This document shows, piece by piece, positions 33,363-44,348 of a stretch of 64,000 nt of DNA; within the stretch, counting starts at the first letter, position 1, and each line of letters begins with the position of its first letter. Origin of the DNA: Dryococelus australis. Taxonomy: Eukaryota; Arthropoda; Insecta; Phasmatodea; Phasmatidae. Location of the stretch: contig CM056995.1 of the NCBI GenBank assembly GCA_029891345.1, positions 216,632,547 to 216,696,546 on the forward strand, given 5' to 3'. Both the position numbers and the translations under genes were made by a program. The notes beneath the pieces are model-generated. The model did no database searches, was not told where the DNA came from, and was given only the letters and a program-made list of their open reading frames with translations.

Positions 33363-33895
33363 TTAACATTTGACTTTACGATTTGATTTTATGTTTGCTT
33401 TCCGACATGTTGTTTCTTAAGGAACTTGGCACAATGGAACTGTCAAAGGTAAAGTCAAGTAATTTTGACTTTACGATTTCGAAAAATTGAAATTCAAAGT
33501 AAAAAACAGACAGCCATTTTACCGAATATCTAACAGAGGATATTTGGGATGTGGAGATTTTCACTTCGGTGTAATAAACAAAGCTCCTCTTAAATTAAAT
33601 AAATGACAAACGAATATTATGTGAAGACTAAATCTATACGAATTAATATTTTAAAAAAAGTAAACAAGTGAATTTTTTAAATTTAAAATTAAGTTTAAAC
33701 ATTAACTTGAAGCCTACTTAAAAAAGGGTACGTAAAATGCATTTCCGGAAATATGATAATGCTCTATATATAATAAGACACCCATTTATACGAAGCTCAC
33801 AGAACCGTAGTTCAATTGTCTGAACTCTGATTTTACACTTGTATTGTGTATTGGTGGTTTCGTCAAAGGAAAGGAAGTGCAAAGTCAAATGTTAA
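33363..33895. mobile_element. TTAA-3 element
   Basis: TTAACATTTGACTTTAC at the left and the complement of TTAACATTTGACTTTGC at the right: 17-bp TIRs starting with TTAA, with one mismatch. Inside, GTAAAGTCAA (33449-33458) and its exact complement (33465-33474) form a hairpin made of the same GACTTTAC motif as the TIR. A single copy; probably a piggyBac-type MITE. Confidence 0.65.
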
Positions 33896-34586
33896 AATTT
33901 TCTATTGTGTAGGGACCTTAAGAGGAACACTTCGAACTACGCCATCCTTGTTCGCCTAGGGCAATGCACTGTCGTGCAGTCTTCCCTTCTTGCAACGCGC
34001 AAGTGCGTGACTTCACGGAATGACCTTGATATTTCATGGGGAGAAAGTCTGTTGCAAAGTTCAGCGTCGTCGTTTATCACATTTTCGCACTTACCCAATT
34101 ACGTAGTACGTTATCAGCTCTGGCAGTCTGAAATGGCCGTTCCTCTAAACTGTCATTTATATGTACATTCGGCATGTACTTATGAATATTAACTGGGCAA
34201 TACACATGATGAGTATGGTCCATATCCATACTTAGATAAGGTATAGGCTAAGTAGTGACACTAGTATTGATATATATACATAAATATTTAACACACAACA
34301 GCGTGTGTGATTTTGCTTCCTCTTCTGAAAAAGAAAACAGTTTTTAGATTTTGTGAGCTACAATCTCGTCAAAATTATTATCGATACTCAGTTGGTTTTT
34401 AACGTTAATTAATTATGTTCTTTCGATAGGGATGAGTTTAAACGGCGTCTTTAGGAAGTGATGGTGTTCAATTAAACGTGAAATAGCGACAGTGCACCCG
34501 TATTTCATATCGTGTAGTTATCAGAATGGAAACAGAGAACAAATTGTAGCTCCGTCAGTCTTTACGCCAGAGCTGAAAAACTAATA
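33896..34586. other. Unassigned stretch
   Basis: The ORF at 33905-34192 has no family signature. Nothing else was recognised. Confidence 0.4.
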
Positions 34587-34880
34587 GTCAGAGAAACTCA
34601 AGAATCGCGTTATTATTTGGCATCAGGCTAAACTCCAAAGTACTGTACATACCGGAGCCGGTGTCGTATTCCATTGGCTGTTGCATAGATGTGAAGCCAC
34701 GGCCTGTCTGAATGAGCTAGACGTAATGGAGGCACACTAATGTGAAGTGTTTATTTATTGGTGCAAAGTTACACAGGGCGTGCCAGATAAAGTATGTTCC
34801 AAAGACAAATGTGTTGCAAATGTACACTTGTTTAAAGTTTAATGTGTCCCCAAATACTAACGTGAATTTTGCAGGTCTTT
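34587..34880. mobile_element. T8-C element copy 2, left end eroded
   Basis: GAATCGCGTTATTATTTGGC near the left and CGTGAATTTTGCAGGTCTTT at the right. Internal TTCCATTGGCTGTTGCATAG. Length is about 294 bp if it starts at TAGTCAGAGA. Confidence 0.65.
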
Positions 34881-36879
34881 GCTAATAACATTGTAAATCA
34901 TGCCGCGCCACCAAAGGAGTGCGCCGAACTAGTCTCTCTAAATACAATGTCAAACGATAGACAAACCGGAAGTAACATATTCCATTCCGAAAGAGTTATA
35001 CCCGGAAAAGCGCGGGGAATGAAAGGAGTTGTACCAGGGAAAGTTTCAAACTAGATCATGAAGTGGGCGACATTTACAGTGGTAGAAGAGTTGTAGCAGT
35101 ACTTACAGTTCGGAATTTTAAACTCGTAACTGGTGCTTAAAAACCAGTTTGTTTGAGCAACTGGTCCTTGACTCGAGTAACATTCAAGCCGCACGCTCTG
35201 GATTGCAAACGTAAATAAAGACTGGAACATCTTCTAAAAGCGCACATGGTGTAGTGGCAGTGGATATTATCGAATCAAAAACCAGTAGACCCTATGTGTA
35301 ATAGTATTTTGGGGTATGATTACCACATAACGTTCCGAAGATAATGTCAACAAAATAAACTTTTTTTAAGTTTGTCAGTAAGTAAGGCTCCCCATAATTT
35401 CAGTACATGTTCTGATCCTATGTGAGGAGGCAGTAGAAAACCCCCAGAGCAAATACTTTGTGTTGTTCAGTCATGGAGAATCTCGAATTCAAACGCATTT
35501 CCCTGGGAATTTTTGCTAATTGATGTTACCTTTTAGTTTAATTTTATTGGTTATTTTTATTTTATGTATGTTGCTTTTATGTATTTCGTATAAGCTACTT
35601 TCTAATTTTATAGTAGACATTAAGTTTTGTTTCAGTTTTTCTTTAAAAATTAAGTGTTATGTTTTACTATGTAAAGTGATTAAGTGTAAGAGGTGATAAT
35701 ACCTTAACTTCGACACAAAAAATAAAGACGTCATATTATTATTATTATTACGACAAGCCCTCTTGATTCTACTTCAGAAACCAGTAATATTTGTAAAAAC
35801 ACCAATCCTAACTCTCCAAATCTATCTCAGTTTTCCGTATTATTAAGTAAAGACTCTATATTCTAATTCGGATTACTGTTTCAGAAGTCCCCAGAAAGTT
35901 ACTACACAATTACCAACTTTATGTAACTTTCTACTGTAAATAACGCTCACTTCAACCTGTCTATACGATGTCTAAATTCGTTAGTAGACACGGCTTTTAA
36001 TGTTGAGAGAAGCATGCTAAGACAAAAATGTAAGTCTCTCTTCACGCTACATGAGTTTATGTGATGTTATATACCATAAAAATATGTCTTACGTCTCAGA
36101 TTAGATGATTTCTCTAAAAATATTTTGTAAAGCCCTACCTTCAAATCGCTGGGCTGAGAAGCTCCCACAAAACCAATGGCCACAATATATCTTGACAGCT
36201 CGAAATAGAAATGGTTTCTAATGCCGCCTGCCCAGTGCGTTCATAAATACCAAAGTGAAAGTTTGTCAGCTGACAAGGACTCGGAGCGAACTATTTTACC
36301 CTTACTAGTCTCGAGGCAAAAGCTGGCGGCTAACTTTCAAGCAAAACAAACTATCTGAAATGCATAGTAACCATGTGGGAAACATGTGTCCACCAGGATG
36401 AGAATAAGTTAACTGACGACTCTGTGATGTAGTCATTTGCTGCGTTTACTGCACATTTTGTTTTATAAGATAGTTGTTTCTCAAATTAATTTTGAAACAC
36501 TTGTGTATTCATGCATATTTATACTAACAGGTGTATATATATCCTGTCATTATCATAGTTTAGAAAAACGATAGTAATTTTTGACAGGCTATTTTATATT
36601 GCAGTGCATGTACAGACACGTAGAAATGCTTTGTGAGCTTAGCGGCAAAGAACTTTCTAATTTGAAACCAAACGGTGAGTGTGTAGATGGAACGTTTTAC
36701 TAAATGTTTTCAAATGTGATGCAGACATTTCACTTTGTATTATATTACAGTACAGAGAATGCATGTAAACAGACATTCCATTCATAAACTATAATTTCCG
36801 CATTTGAAAACAGTTACAGTTTCCAATAGCGATCCCTTGTGAGGACACCAGCCAGCACATCGTTTTCAGGCAAACTGTC
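34881..36879. other. Long unassigned AT-rich stretch
   Basis: No repeat family of the window was found. A short (ATT)n tract lies at about 35735-35752. There is no convincing ORF. It is one of the two longest element-poor stretches here. Confidence 0.4.
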
Positions 36880-37174
36880 TTAACCCATTAAGACCCAGTG
36901 TACACAATTGTGTACATTACGCACGTGTAGGCAATTTTTGATCTATACCGTGTACTGCGAAGCTCAATGACCAAATGATAGTACCCGCGAGCAAATTATT
37001 TGCAAACTGTTTTACTGGTCTAGGTAATTATGGATTAATATAACTGCAGCCGAACATTTAGCCTACAGTTCATTGGCTGTGACAACGGAACAAAAGTTGT
37101 GTCAGTACGCATCACAAAATGTTCTGTTTGCAACACCTGAAACTGTAAATTAAAGTGGGTCTGACAGGGCTTAA
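36880..37174 (-). mobile_element. TTAA-2 copy 3
   Basis: From TTAACCCATTAAGACCCAGT to GGGTCTGACAGGGCTTAA. Reverse of the 22.36 kb copy (TTGGCTGTGACAACGGAACA; TTTGCAACACCTGAAACTGT). Both ends keep TTAA and an AGACCCA motif. Confidence 0.75.
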
Positions 37175-37189
37175 ACCCAGTGCTATCGT

Positions 37190-37483
37190 TAGGGACAGGT
37201 GTTTTTTCTCGAAAAGCTTTCAAAACCAGTTGTACTCCAAAACACTTTTGTTCAAATGCACTTTCGTAGTTGGACGATTTTAAATGTCACATGTTTCAAG
37301 TGTCCGCCCACGAATCATGAACCTTCGGTATCGGAGTATTTGATTACGATTGGCCCTGTCAAATAAGAACACGCCTTCTCACGTAGACACGCGGCCAACA
37401 ACCAAAGGAAGTCGTGGTCGTAGACGTAGGATATTGAAATATAGCATGGCTATAAATTTTTTCGCGAAAAACACCTGTCCCTA
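37190..37483 (+). mobile_element. T8-E element copy 2, with 8-bp duplication
   Basis: 294 bp, TAGGGACAGGTGTTTTTTCT to AACACCTGTCCCTA. Flanks GCTATCGT and CCTATCGG share CTATCG in register (6 of 8). Confidence 0.85.
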
Positions 37484-37508
37484 CCTATCGGCAAAGGATA
37501 GGAATGGG

Positions 37509-37794
37509 TAGGACCACCTTTTTTTGGCGAAAAGATTCACGCGAGGGTTAGACTGCAATGTCTTATGGTATACGCGCACTTTTCCCTTGGTTAGTGGCCA
37601 CTGTAGGGAGGCAGTTCCTTATCTGATTGAGCCAATCAGAATTATGTATCTCCGTTACTCAATGCCTGTGATTCGCGATCAGACACCTGTAAAGCGTGAC
37701 GGTTAAAATCATCCAATCCCGAAGTGGATCTGAGATCGAGTGTTTTGGAATGCACGTAGTCCTGAAATATTTTCGCGAAAAACAGGTGGCCCTG
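37509..37794 (-). mobile_element. T8-E element copy 3, inverted relative to copy 2
   Basis: TAGGACCACCTTTTTTTGGC to AAAACAGGTGGCCCTG. It lies 25 bp from copy 2 in opposite orientation. The flanking 8-mers (GGAATGGG, CGTATATG) do not match. Confidence 0.82.
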
Positions 37795-37810
37795 CGTATA
37801 TGGGTATAAG

Positions 37811-38101
37811 TAGAGACCTGCAAAATTCGCGTTATTATTTGAAGACATGTTAAACTTAAAAAACTTTTCTTTTGGAGTATGGTTGTCATTTGACCCTTCT
37901 TAATTTTACACACCCGGGCCACTCTGCACAAATAAATTAACACTTCACAAACGTGTGGCCCAATCACGTGCAGTTCACCCAGGAAGGGAGTGACTCGGCA
38001 TCTAGGCAGCACCCAATGGGGGAACAACGCCGGCTCGGGTATGTATAGTACTGTGAATTTTAGCTTAGTGCTAAAAATAACGTGAATTCTGCAGGTCCCT
38101 A
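37811..38101 (+). mobile_element. T8-C element copy 3, with 8-bp duplication
   Basis: 291 bp, TAGAGACCTGCAAAATTCGC to GAATTCTGCAGGTCCCTA. Flanks GGTATAAG (37803-37810) and GGTATAAT (38102-38109). Confidence 0.88.
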
Positions 38102-38105
38102 GGTA

Positions 38106-38318
38106 TAATCCTTAACGTCTCGTGGACAGCGAAGTCATTAGATACGGAGCAAACTGCTCCAGGATGCCGGATGCCGGAAGGTTTGTAATAATGAATAATC
38201 GCAGCATTCGCCTGGAGTTATTTTGGGAAACTACAGAAAACCTTGGCCGGACTGTGGTTCGAACCCAGGGTCTCCCAAATTAGAGTCCAAAGTTTAACCT
38301 CTGCGCCACCTCGCTAGG
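38106..38318 (-). mobile_element. SINE-B copy 4
   Basis: Reverse copy: GCAGCATTCGCCTGGAGTTA, the inverted B box GGTTCGAACCC and the head complement TCTGCGCCACCTCGCT. Confidence 0.8.
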
Positions 38319-38371
38319 TATATATTGAAATAATGTCTCGCTGTCTGCTGCATTCGCAGACACAGAAACTG

Positions 38372-38712
38372 GAGTTGATGGGACCCGATTACAATGGAAA
38401 CCTGGCGTACGTTGTCACTGGCCGGTGTAGGTTTTCTCCGGGTACTCGCATTTCCTCCCTACCTTGCATTCCGCCGCTGCCTCCGTTCTCAAATAATTTG
38501 ACCTTCAATGACGCTCGAAAACCTCGATGATAAACGCCTGCCGAAACCTCCCATTTCCACTCAGATCAGTGTTTATTGCGAGAGAGATAGCGCCTGTGGA
38601 GTGAACTGGCGTGGAGATGGAGCAGTGACGGAATGCTACTGTAGATAGCCTACAGCAACGATCGTCATGTTTCCCATATACCTCAGCCGAGGATCAAACC
38701 CTCGTCGCCTCG
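38372..38712. mobile_element. SINE-A-derived fragments, both orientations
   Basis: 38410-38500 resembles the SINE-A body (GTTGTCACTGGCCGGTGTAG; TTGCATTCCGCCGCTGCCTC). 38600-38712 resembles a reversed, diverged body and head (GAGATGGAGCAGTGACGGAA; GAGGATCAAACCCTCGTCGC). No complete copy. Confidence 0.45.
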
Positions 38713-38724
38713 TACAAGAAAAAT

Positions 38725-39153
38725 TATCCATTCACGGTTACTTAACACTTTTCTAAAGCCCTGCTAAAGTTATACTTCCAGGATATTCCTCCGTCTCGTG
38801 CAAATTAAGCATAACAATGTCTAGAAAATTACACCAAAGGACGCCGTACCAAATTCGTGCGCACTCAGTTGTAATAATATTTTGCATGAAAACTATTTCT
38901 TACTTGGTGTTACCAACACACACAACTCTTCACTGTTTATATTTATATTTATTATACATGAAATGTTATAATTTATATATAAAAGATAGTTTAAACTTCA
39001 ACTCGAATAAATCAAAAATAATTTTATGTTAACGGAGGCATAACACGGTTGTGATACTTGGCGTATTCAAGAAATAAGTAAACACGTCATACATGGGGTA
39101 ATTTTCCAAAGGTTTGATTCAAAAAGTGTGAAGAAACCGCGCATAGACTGTAG
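38725..39153 (-). mobile_element. Dispersed TIR element G, copy 2
   Basis: ATCCATTCACGGTTACTTAA at the left and GAAGAAACCGCGCATAGACT at the right, reverse of copy 1. Contains ACGGAGGCATAACACGG and CATACATGGGGTAATTTTCC. Confidence 0.65.
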
Positions 39154-39175
39154 TGAGCGATAATAGAGCCATTTG

Positions 39176-39468
39176 TATGTGCACCTACTTTTCGTGAAAA
39201 GTTATCGGGACAATTTGTGCTCCAACGCAGTTTAGTACAGAAACACCTCCATGATTTGATCGTTTGGGTTGTTAGGCGTCTTATCTGTCTGCTCGTGAAT
39301 CACGGACGGTCAGTATCGCAGAAACGTAACTGTGATTGGCTCATTCACATAACAGGCTGCTTCCACTAAGACACGCGAACAATAGTTTAATGAAGACTGC
39401 AAGTGTGCACATATGATATTGAGGTCTGGCCTCCGCGTAAATCCTTTCGGAAAAAACAGGTGGCCCTA
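39176..39468 (+). mobile_element. T8-E element copy 4, with 8-bp duplication
   Basis: 293 bp; the left end is mutated to TATGTGCACC and the right end is GGTGGCCCTA. Flanks GCCATTTG and GCAATTTG. Confidence 0.83.
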
Positions 39469-39476
39469 GCAATTTG

Positions 39477-39700
39477 TAGGGACCTGCAAAATTCGCGTTA
39501 TTATTTTACACTAGGCTAAATTTCACAGAACTGTGCGTAAAGGTGACAACGTCGTTTCTCCATTGGCTGCTGCATAGATGTAAAGTCACTCCATTTTTTT
39601 GTCTGAACTCCACGTGGGTACACAATTGTGAATGTTCATTTATTGGCACAGAGTTACCCAGGGCGTGTCACATGAAGTATGGTCCAATGACAAACATATA
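39477..39700 (+). mobile_element. T8-C element copy 4, truncated
   Basis: TAGGGACCTGCAAAATTCGC starts directly after the right duplication of the neighbouring T8-E. The right third is missing where MITE-1 begins at 39701. Confidence 0.8.
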
Positions 39701-40012
39701 AATGCTGTTCACGACAAAGTGAGCACTTTAGAAATGAACTTTAGAAATGAACTTTAGAAAAATGTCACTGCCCCGGATGGCATGTATTTAAAAAGGCGTC
39801 GTGAGTGACATTCACCCAGTAAAGTTAGTAACGATGGGTGGAAAGTAGTTCCATATCTTAACGTCAAATAGAAAGTTTTAAGTAACCATTAACTTCTGAT
39901 AAATTTAAATATTACTTTCGCTTTCTGTTTTTTTTATGCATCGAAGAGTAAAAATGAGCAGATTTGTATAATACTTATTTACTTTCCTAATAATTTCAAG
40001 TTTAACTTGTAA
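39701..40012 (-). mobile_element. MITE-1 copy 7, truncated
   Basis: Reverse copy from TGCTGTTCACGACAAAGTGA, with a 16-bp internal duplication (GAAATGAACTTTA twice), to about TTTCAAGTTTAACTTG. The outer end is missing. Confidence 0.78.
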
Positions 40013-40464
40013 TTGTTGTCCGGTCTCGCAGATATCTGATGCGTAGTGTAGGAAGGCGGCAGCATGGCGCTGGCAGAGCGTCATCACTGGTGACGTATTA
40101 GCCGGAGGATGAAAAAGAAAAAAAGGGGGGGGGGGTGCAGAAGGCTTGCGCAAGCTCGCCTGAAGTGTGTCGGCCGGCGGCATTCCTGCGTCTTGAGCGC
40201 TGCCCTCAATACGAGGCGAGCCGGATCGCATTCGTCGCCGCCCGCACACATACCAACCACTGAACTACACTCTTCCATCTGCAGCCCCTTGAGCATCGGG
40301 GTTGCCAGGTGGCGCGGGCTATTTACAGTTTCCCGGGCAATTTCGGTAGCTTGCAGGCAAAAGAGTATTGCATTGTATTATATTGTATTGTAAAGGGCTT
40401 ATTTACTTCCACTCGGCGTTAAACCCGAAAGCTTATCAGCGGACTGTTTACAAACTAACATAAC
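40013..40464. other. GC-richer unassigned segment with G9 run
   Basis: Bases 40030-40340 are GC-rich, with a G run at about 40128-40136. ORFs on both strands overlap; none is recognised. Confidence 0.35.
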
Positions 40465-40755
40465 TAGGGACGGGTGGTTTTCGCGGATTTTAATACCAGT
40501 TGTACTAAAAAAAACCTTTTGTTCAAATGCACTTTCGTGATTGGATGAATTTAAATTCCATGTGCCTCAAGTGTCTACCCGCGAATCATGGACGTTCAGT
40601 ATCGAAGTACTTTATTTTGATTGGCCCTGTCAAATAAGAAGATGCCTTGTCACGTAGACACGCGGCCAATAACCAAAGGAAGTCGTGGTTGTAGGACGTA
40701 GGACATTGACGTATAGTATGGCCATAAATCTTTTCATTAAAAACACCTGTTCCTA
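40465..40755 (+). mobile_element. T8-E element copy 5
   Basis: 291 bp, TAGGGACGGGTGGTTTTCGC to AAACACCTGTTCCTA. Flanks AACATAAC and CTTATAAC agree at 5 of 8. Confidence 0.8.
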
Positions 40756-40785
40756 CTTATAACCCAACTTAAACTAACCCCAATG

Positions 40786-40862
40786 CCTTACCGGGGAGTC
40801 GAACCCAGTACCTCCCGCGCCCCAGACAGGCGACGCACCAGCTGACTGCACCACGGGAGGTC
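40786..40862 (-). repeat. tRNA-Arg(TCT)-like segment
   Basis: On the minus strand: A-box-like TGGTGCAGTCAGCTGG, an anticodon-like arm CGCC-TGTCTGG-GGCG with TCT in the loop, and the perfect B box GGTTCGACTCC. The acceptor stem pairs poorly and a T-stem pair is broken, so this is more likely a SINE head or tRNA pseudogene than a working tRNA gene. Confidence 0.5.
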
Positions 40863-42001
40863 GGCAGGAAAACTGAAGAACTTACAAAATTTATTTAAAT
40901 CTAAGTACAGATTTTCACAAGTCTTAATTAAAAAAAGTAATTATTTCTTAGGACATATGAGTATTTTCGATATTTTCAATGCATATTTTAACACAAACAT
41001 TAGCCCTCTAATTGCAATAATTCTTCATTTGTTTACGCTGTGGTTTGTAAATATAAAGTGGAGTAAATAAGCATAAAATACTAACAGGAAACTACATTGG
41101 TCGTACACTTGCCCTTCAAAAGCATTAGAACATGAATCTTGGGAGTAAAGCGTGAATTTTCCTCCAGCCTTGCGGGAATTCGTGCTCGGATTATCTGGCA
41201 ACACTATAGAACATGTAGCTATGGGAGTTGCAAATCAACTCTAGGGGCAGCAACTTCGCGTATAGGAGACGGCTTGAATGGCGATAAAAATGCATTTTCT
41301 TTGAGCTGAGCAATGGAAAATGCTTGGTTCAGTTTTAAGTGACTTTCTTCAACTTAATTATGTAGGTAGCTTATGGGTATAGAACAAATATTGGAAAGTA
41401 GAAACTGCTTCATACGAAACACATAATTTATATTTAAAATTTAACAAAAACTTTCACAAAAATAAATTTTGCCTATGCTCATGGACTAGGTTGTAGATGC
41501 TGTCCCAAGAATTTTTGGCAATATTTATAACAAGGATACCATTAAAAAAATGCATCTATATCACCATGCAACGGGTTCGAAAATCCACCACTAAATGTCA
41601 GCCACTTTGCTTTGTATCTCGTATACGGTGCAACATTATGGCCGCTGTTTCACCCGTGCAGACTGTGTCCTTTCTTTTTTTTCAGGGTCCTACGAGGCAA
41701 AAATACCCATAATTTTATAGGTGTATGGAACACAGTTGAACCTGTACACATGACGTAATATATTTGCAACTAAAACTTTATTATATCTAATCAAAGTAAC
41801 AGTGAACGCACCAACTGGAAGAAGAAAACAAAATGGCACGTTACTCGAACGAAAGCTCCCAATACACAACATTGTGTCTTGTAAGTGTGTCGAGCAGAAC
41901 ACGAAAATACTGCTATTTGACCACGTTGCATAGTATTTGTTGGTGAGGATCTTTACCGAAGTTTTACAAGAAATTCGGATTCAGATAAGAACAACAACAA
42001 T
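40863..42001. other. AT-rich unassigned stretch
   Basis: No gene or family recognised. The ORFs at 41497-41712 and 41690-41902 have no signature. Confidence 0.4.
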
Positions 42002-42295
42002 TAGATACCTGTGAAATTGGCGTTGTTATTTCAGGACACGTTAAACTTAAACCAAGTGTACCTTTGAAATACGTTGGTAATCGGATCATGCTTTATCTGA
42101 CACGCTCTGGGCATCTCCGCGCCATTAAATGAACACTTCACAACCGTGTGCCTCAGTCACGTGCAGTTCAGTCAGAAGGACGTGGCTTCACAGATATGCT
42201 GCTGCCAACAGAGCAAACGACGTCGGCACGAGTATAAACAGTACTGTGAATTCTAGCCTGGTGGCAAATAATAACGCGAATTTTGCACATCCCTA
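42002..42295 (+). mobile_element. T8-C element copy 5, with 8-bp duplication
   Basis: 294 bp, TAGATACCTGTGAAATTGGC to AATTTTGCACATCCCTA. Flanks ACAACAAT (41994-42001) and ACAACAAC (42296-42303). TCTAGCCT lies exactly 36 bp from the right end. Confidence 0.86.
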
Positions 42296-42303
42296 ACAAC
42301 AAC

Positions 42304-42699
42304 CTAAAAAGATATAACCGCAAATAATGGAGGTTGTTTTTCTGAAAAATTATGTATTCAGTGTTTGCGACTAAATGTCTGTGTTCTATTACTGGAAAGA
42401 GTGTCCCTTGACACAGCATCTCAGGCGTAATATTCAACGTGCAGTCGAGTTCTCCCCGCTCTGTGCCTCTGAGTTACCGTTACACTCGGCGATTCTTCTA
42501 CGACGTTTCAACCCACGTGGTCCTCAGGGCACGAGTCTCACCCACCACACACCTCACAACTTAAGAATCCCAAGCAGATATCCCCAGTATTCCTAGTGTG
42601 ATGTCATCTGCGCTGTTCTTTCGCTGCATTGTCATGTGACGTACACCCGGAAAATATCCCCCAGACATGGCAATAAGTGCCGATTCTCAACAGTTATTA
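42304..42699. other. Unassigned stretch
   Basis: Somewhat GC-richer at 42420-42600; no recognised product. Confidence 0.35.
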
Positions 42700-42835
42700 C
42701 GGCGGAGACAAGTTCATGTTAAACACTATCCGAGCAAAAAACTGCACATCAATGCGAGTTTTGTTCTAAACAACAAAGGAATTTTCAAATTAGCTTTGCT
42801 TGAGCTACACTCGAGCATAGTCTACAAAGAACTCA
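42700..42835 (+). mobile_element. TTAA-1 right-end fragment
   Basis: ACTGCACATCAATGCGAGTT, TTCAAATTAGCTTTGCTTGA and ACTCGAGCATAGTCTACAAA match the right third of TTAA-1; the terminal GTGTTAA is lost. Confidence 0.72.
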
Positions 42836-43291
42836 AAACATACTCGTTTGTTTTACAATAAAGGTCTAAATCTATAACGATTTGTTTATAACACTATTGT
42901 ACTTTGTGAAATAAATTCCCTTCTATTCCGGTGAATCTTTCACGGTATTGCTTTCCAAACATGTGTGAATGAGGACGGCTAACCCGTGCCGCTTGTGATG
43001 ATGATGTTATGAATGGACTATAGTGTAACATTCCACTCTGAACATGGCCGCGCACCTTTAGAGTAAACCCAGGACGCCAGGGATTGCGCCAAAGTATTGC
43101 GACAAGAGCCAGCATTTATGACCTCCTCCACTAACCAGGGGAGAAGGCCAGCTATGTCAAAACGTTAAACAACTCACCGGTATAGGTCGATGCGAGGCGC
43201 GGCGCCGCATCTCTCCATGACCTGCCAGACAACAGGGAAGATCAAAGACATGGATGTGTCCGCCATCCGACACTATCATTACAACACGAAA
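42836..43291. other. Unassigned stretch
   Basis: Nothing recognised. Confidence 0.35.
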
Positions 43292-43640
43292 CTAAAACAC
43301 TGGTGACATATCCGCACTCTTTCTCCGCCATGCCGAGTGACTCGCCAAAGACAATGTCTGCCAGAGCTTCTCCCTGTCTACTGGCAAAGGATCGGCAGTA
43401 CGGTGCTCGTCGTCGCTGTACGTGATCGCTGCGTTGCGTCACTGATCATCTCTCGCTCTCTTGAGGTCGTCGAGGAATCTGAAGGACGCTGGGTGCAGCG
43501 GAGGTGATTGGGACGCAACGATGGGCGACAGGACGGGGTCAGGACTCGCCTGGCGCTCGCCCGAGGAGACCGCGCTGTCACGCAGCTCGCAACCATTTCG
43601 GGTTAAGTACATTTCTACCCACGTGGCCTCTAAACTAAGT
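43292..43640 (-). pseudogene. Possible host exon or pseudogene, unrecognised
   Basis: On the minus strand one frame stays open for about 116 codons from near 43640 to the stop at 43292-43294, except for a single TGA at 43439-43441. Readable pieces are MYLTRNGCELRDSAVSSGER, then FRFLDDLKRARDDQ, the TGA, then NAAITYSDDEHRTADPLPVD and LWQTLSLASHS. The composition is hydrophilic and protein-like. The interrupting context CAG TGA CGC is what a CpG transition of CGA (Arg) would give. I do not recognise a domain. No good splice acceptor was seen upstream, and the segment is GC-rich, which makes chance ORFs more likely. It could be a terminal exon ending at the TGA, a decayed retrocopy, or chance. 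Confidence 0.3.
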
Positions 43641-43704
43641 TATTTTGAGGCCACAGATTTTCTGGCCAAGTGAATTTTATGACCAGCGACTTACAACCAA
43701 GGTA

Positions 43705-43740
43705 CTTTTAGCATCATTACTGACGTAATGATGCTAAAAG
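43705..43740. repeat. Perfect 16-bp hairpin
   Basis: CTTTTAGCATCATTAC (43705-43720) and its exact complement (43725-43740) with loop TGAC. A small foldback of unknown origin. Confidence 0.85.
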
Positions 43741-44264
43741 ATTAAATGACTTTTGAATAAGTGCGCTTCAAAAACAGTTCATTTATATTAAAGAAAATAA
43801 TACAATTTGATCTGTTTTGTTTACAGTAGACAATTTTTTTTTCTATACAAGGGAAATTTTAAGAATGCTACGAAATTAATTCTTTATGCATATTGGTTTT
43901 AGGGCAGCAATATCTTTCTGTATAGCAAAACCAAATCTTTCTTAGCCTTTATGTTGACAGTAAATAGATCTGGGTTTACACTAAATGATATAGTTAGGTA
44001 ATATTAAATTTTTTTTGGGCAATCTAATTTAAATGCTTATATATGAATTTATTAATTTAGTTACTTATTCATTTATTTTTGTTATAAATTTTAGTTCGTT
44101 GTTATCTTTATTATTGCGTTTGTTCATTCGAACAAGTCTGTGTAAATAACGTATTTTTCTCGGTATTCGTTTTGAAAATAAAAACGTGCCTCTGAAAAGT
44201 AGCCTTAATAGTGAAAACGTGCCTACCGACTTTTTGATAAATAACAAAAACATCGATGTTTTGA
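43741..44264. other. AT-rich stretch
   Basis: Nothing recognised. Confidence 0.4.
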
Positions 44265-44348
44265 AGTCGACATTATCGTCGCATCGATGTTTCCCTTTCG
44301 ATACATCATCGAGATCCAATATCGATGTTTGTCTTTCGATGACCATCG
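44265..44348. repeat. Short direct repeat with ATCGATG motifs
   Basis: ATCGATGTTTCCCTTTCGAT and ATCGATGTTTGTCTTTCGAT lie about 38 bp apart, with further CATCGAT motifs around. Possibly a two-unit tandem. Confidence 0.55.

Noticed and set aside
40786-40862. Functional tRNA-Arg gene
   Set aside because: A and B boxes and an anticodon-like loop are present, but the acceptor and T stems are mispaired; more likely a SINE head or pseudogene.
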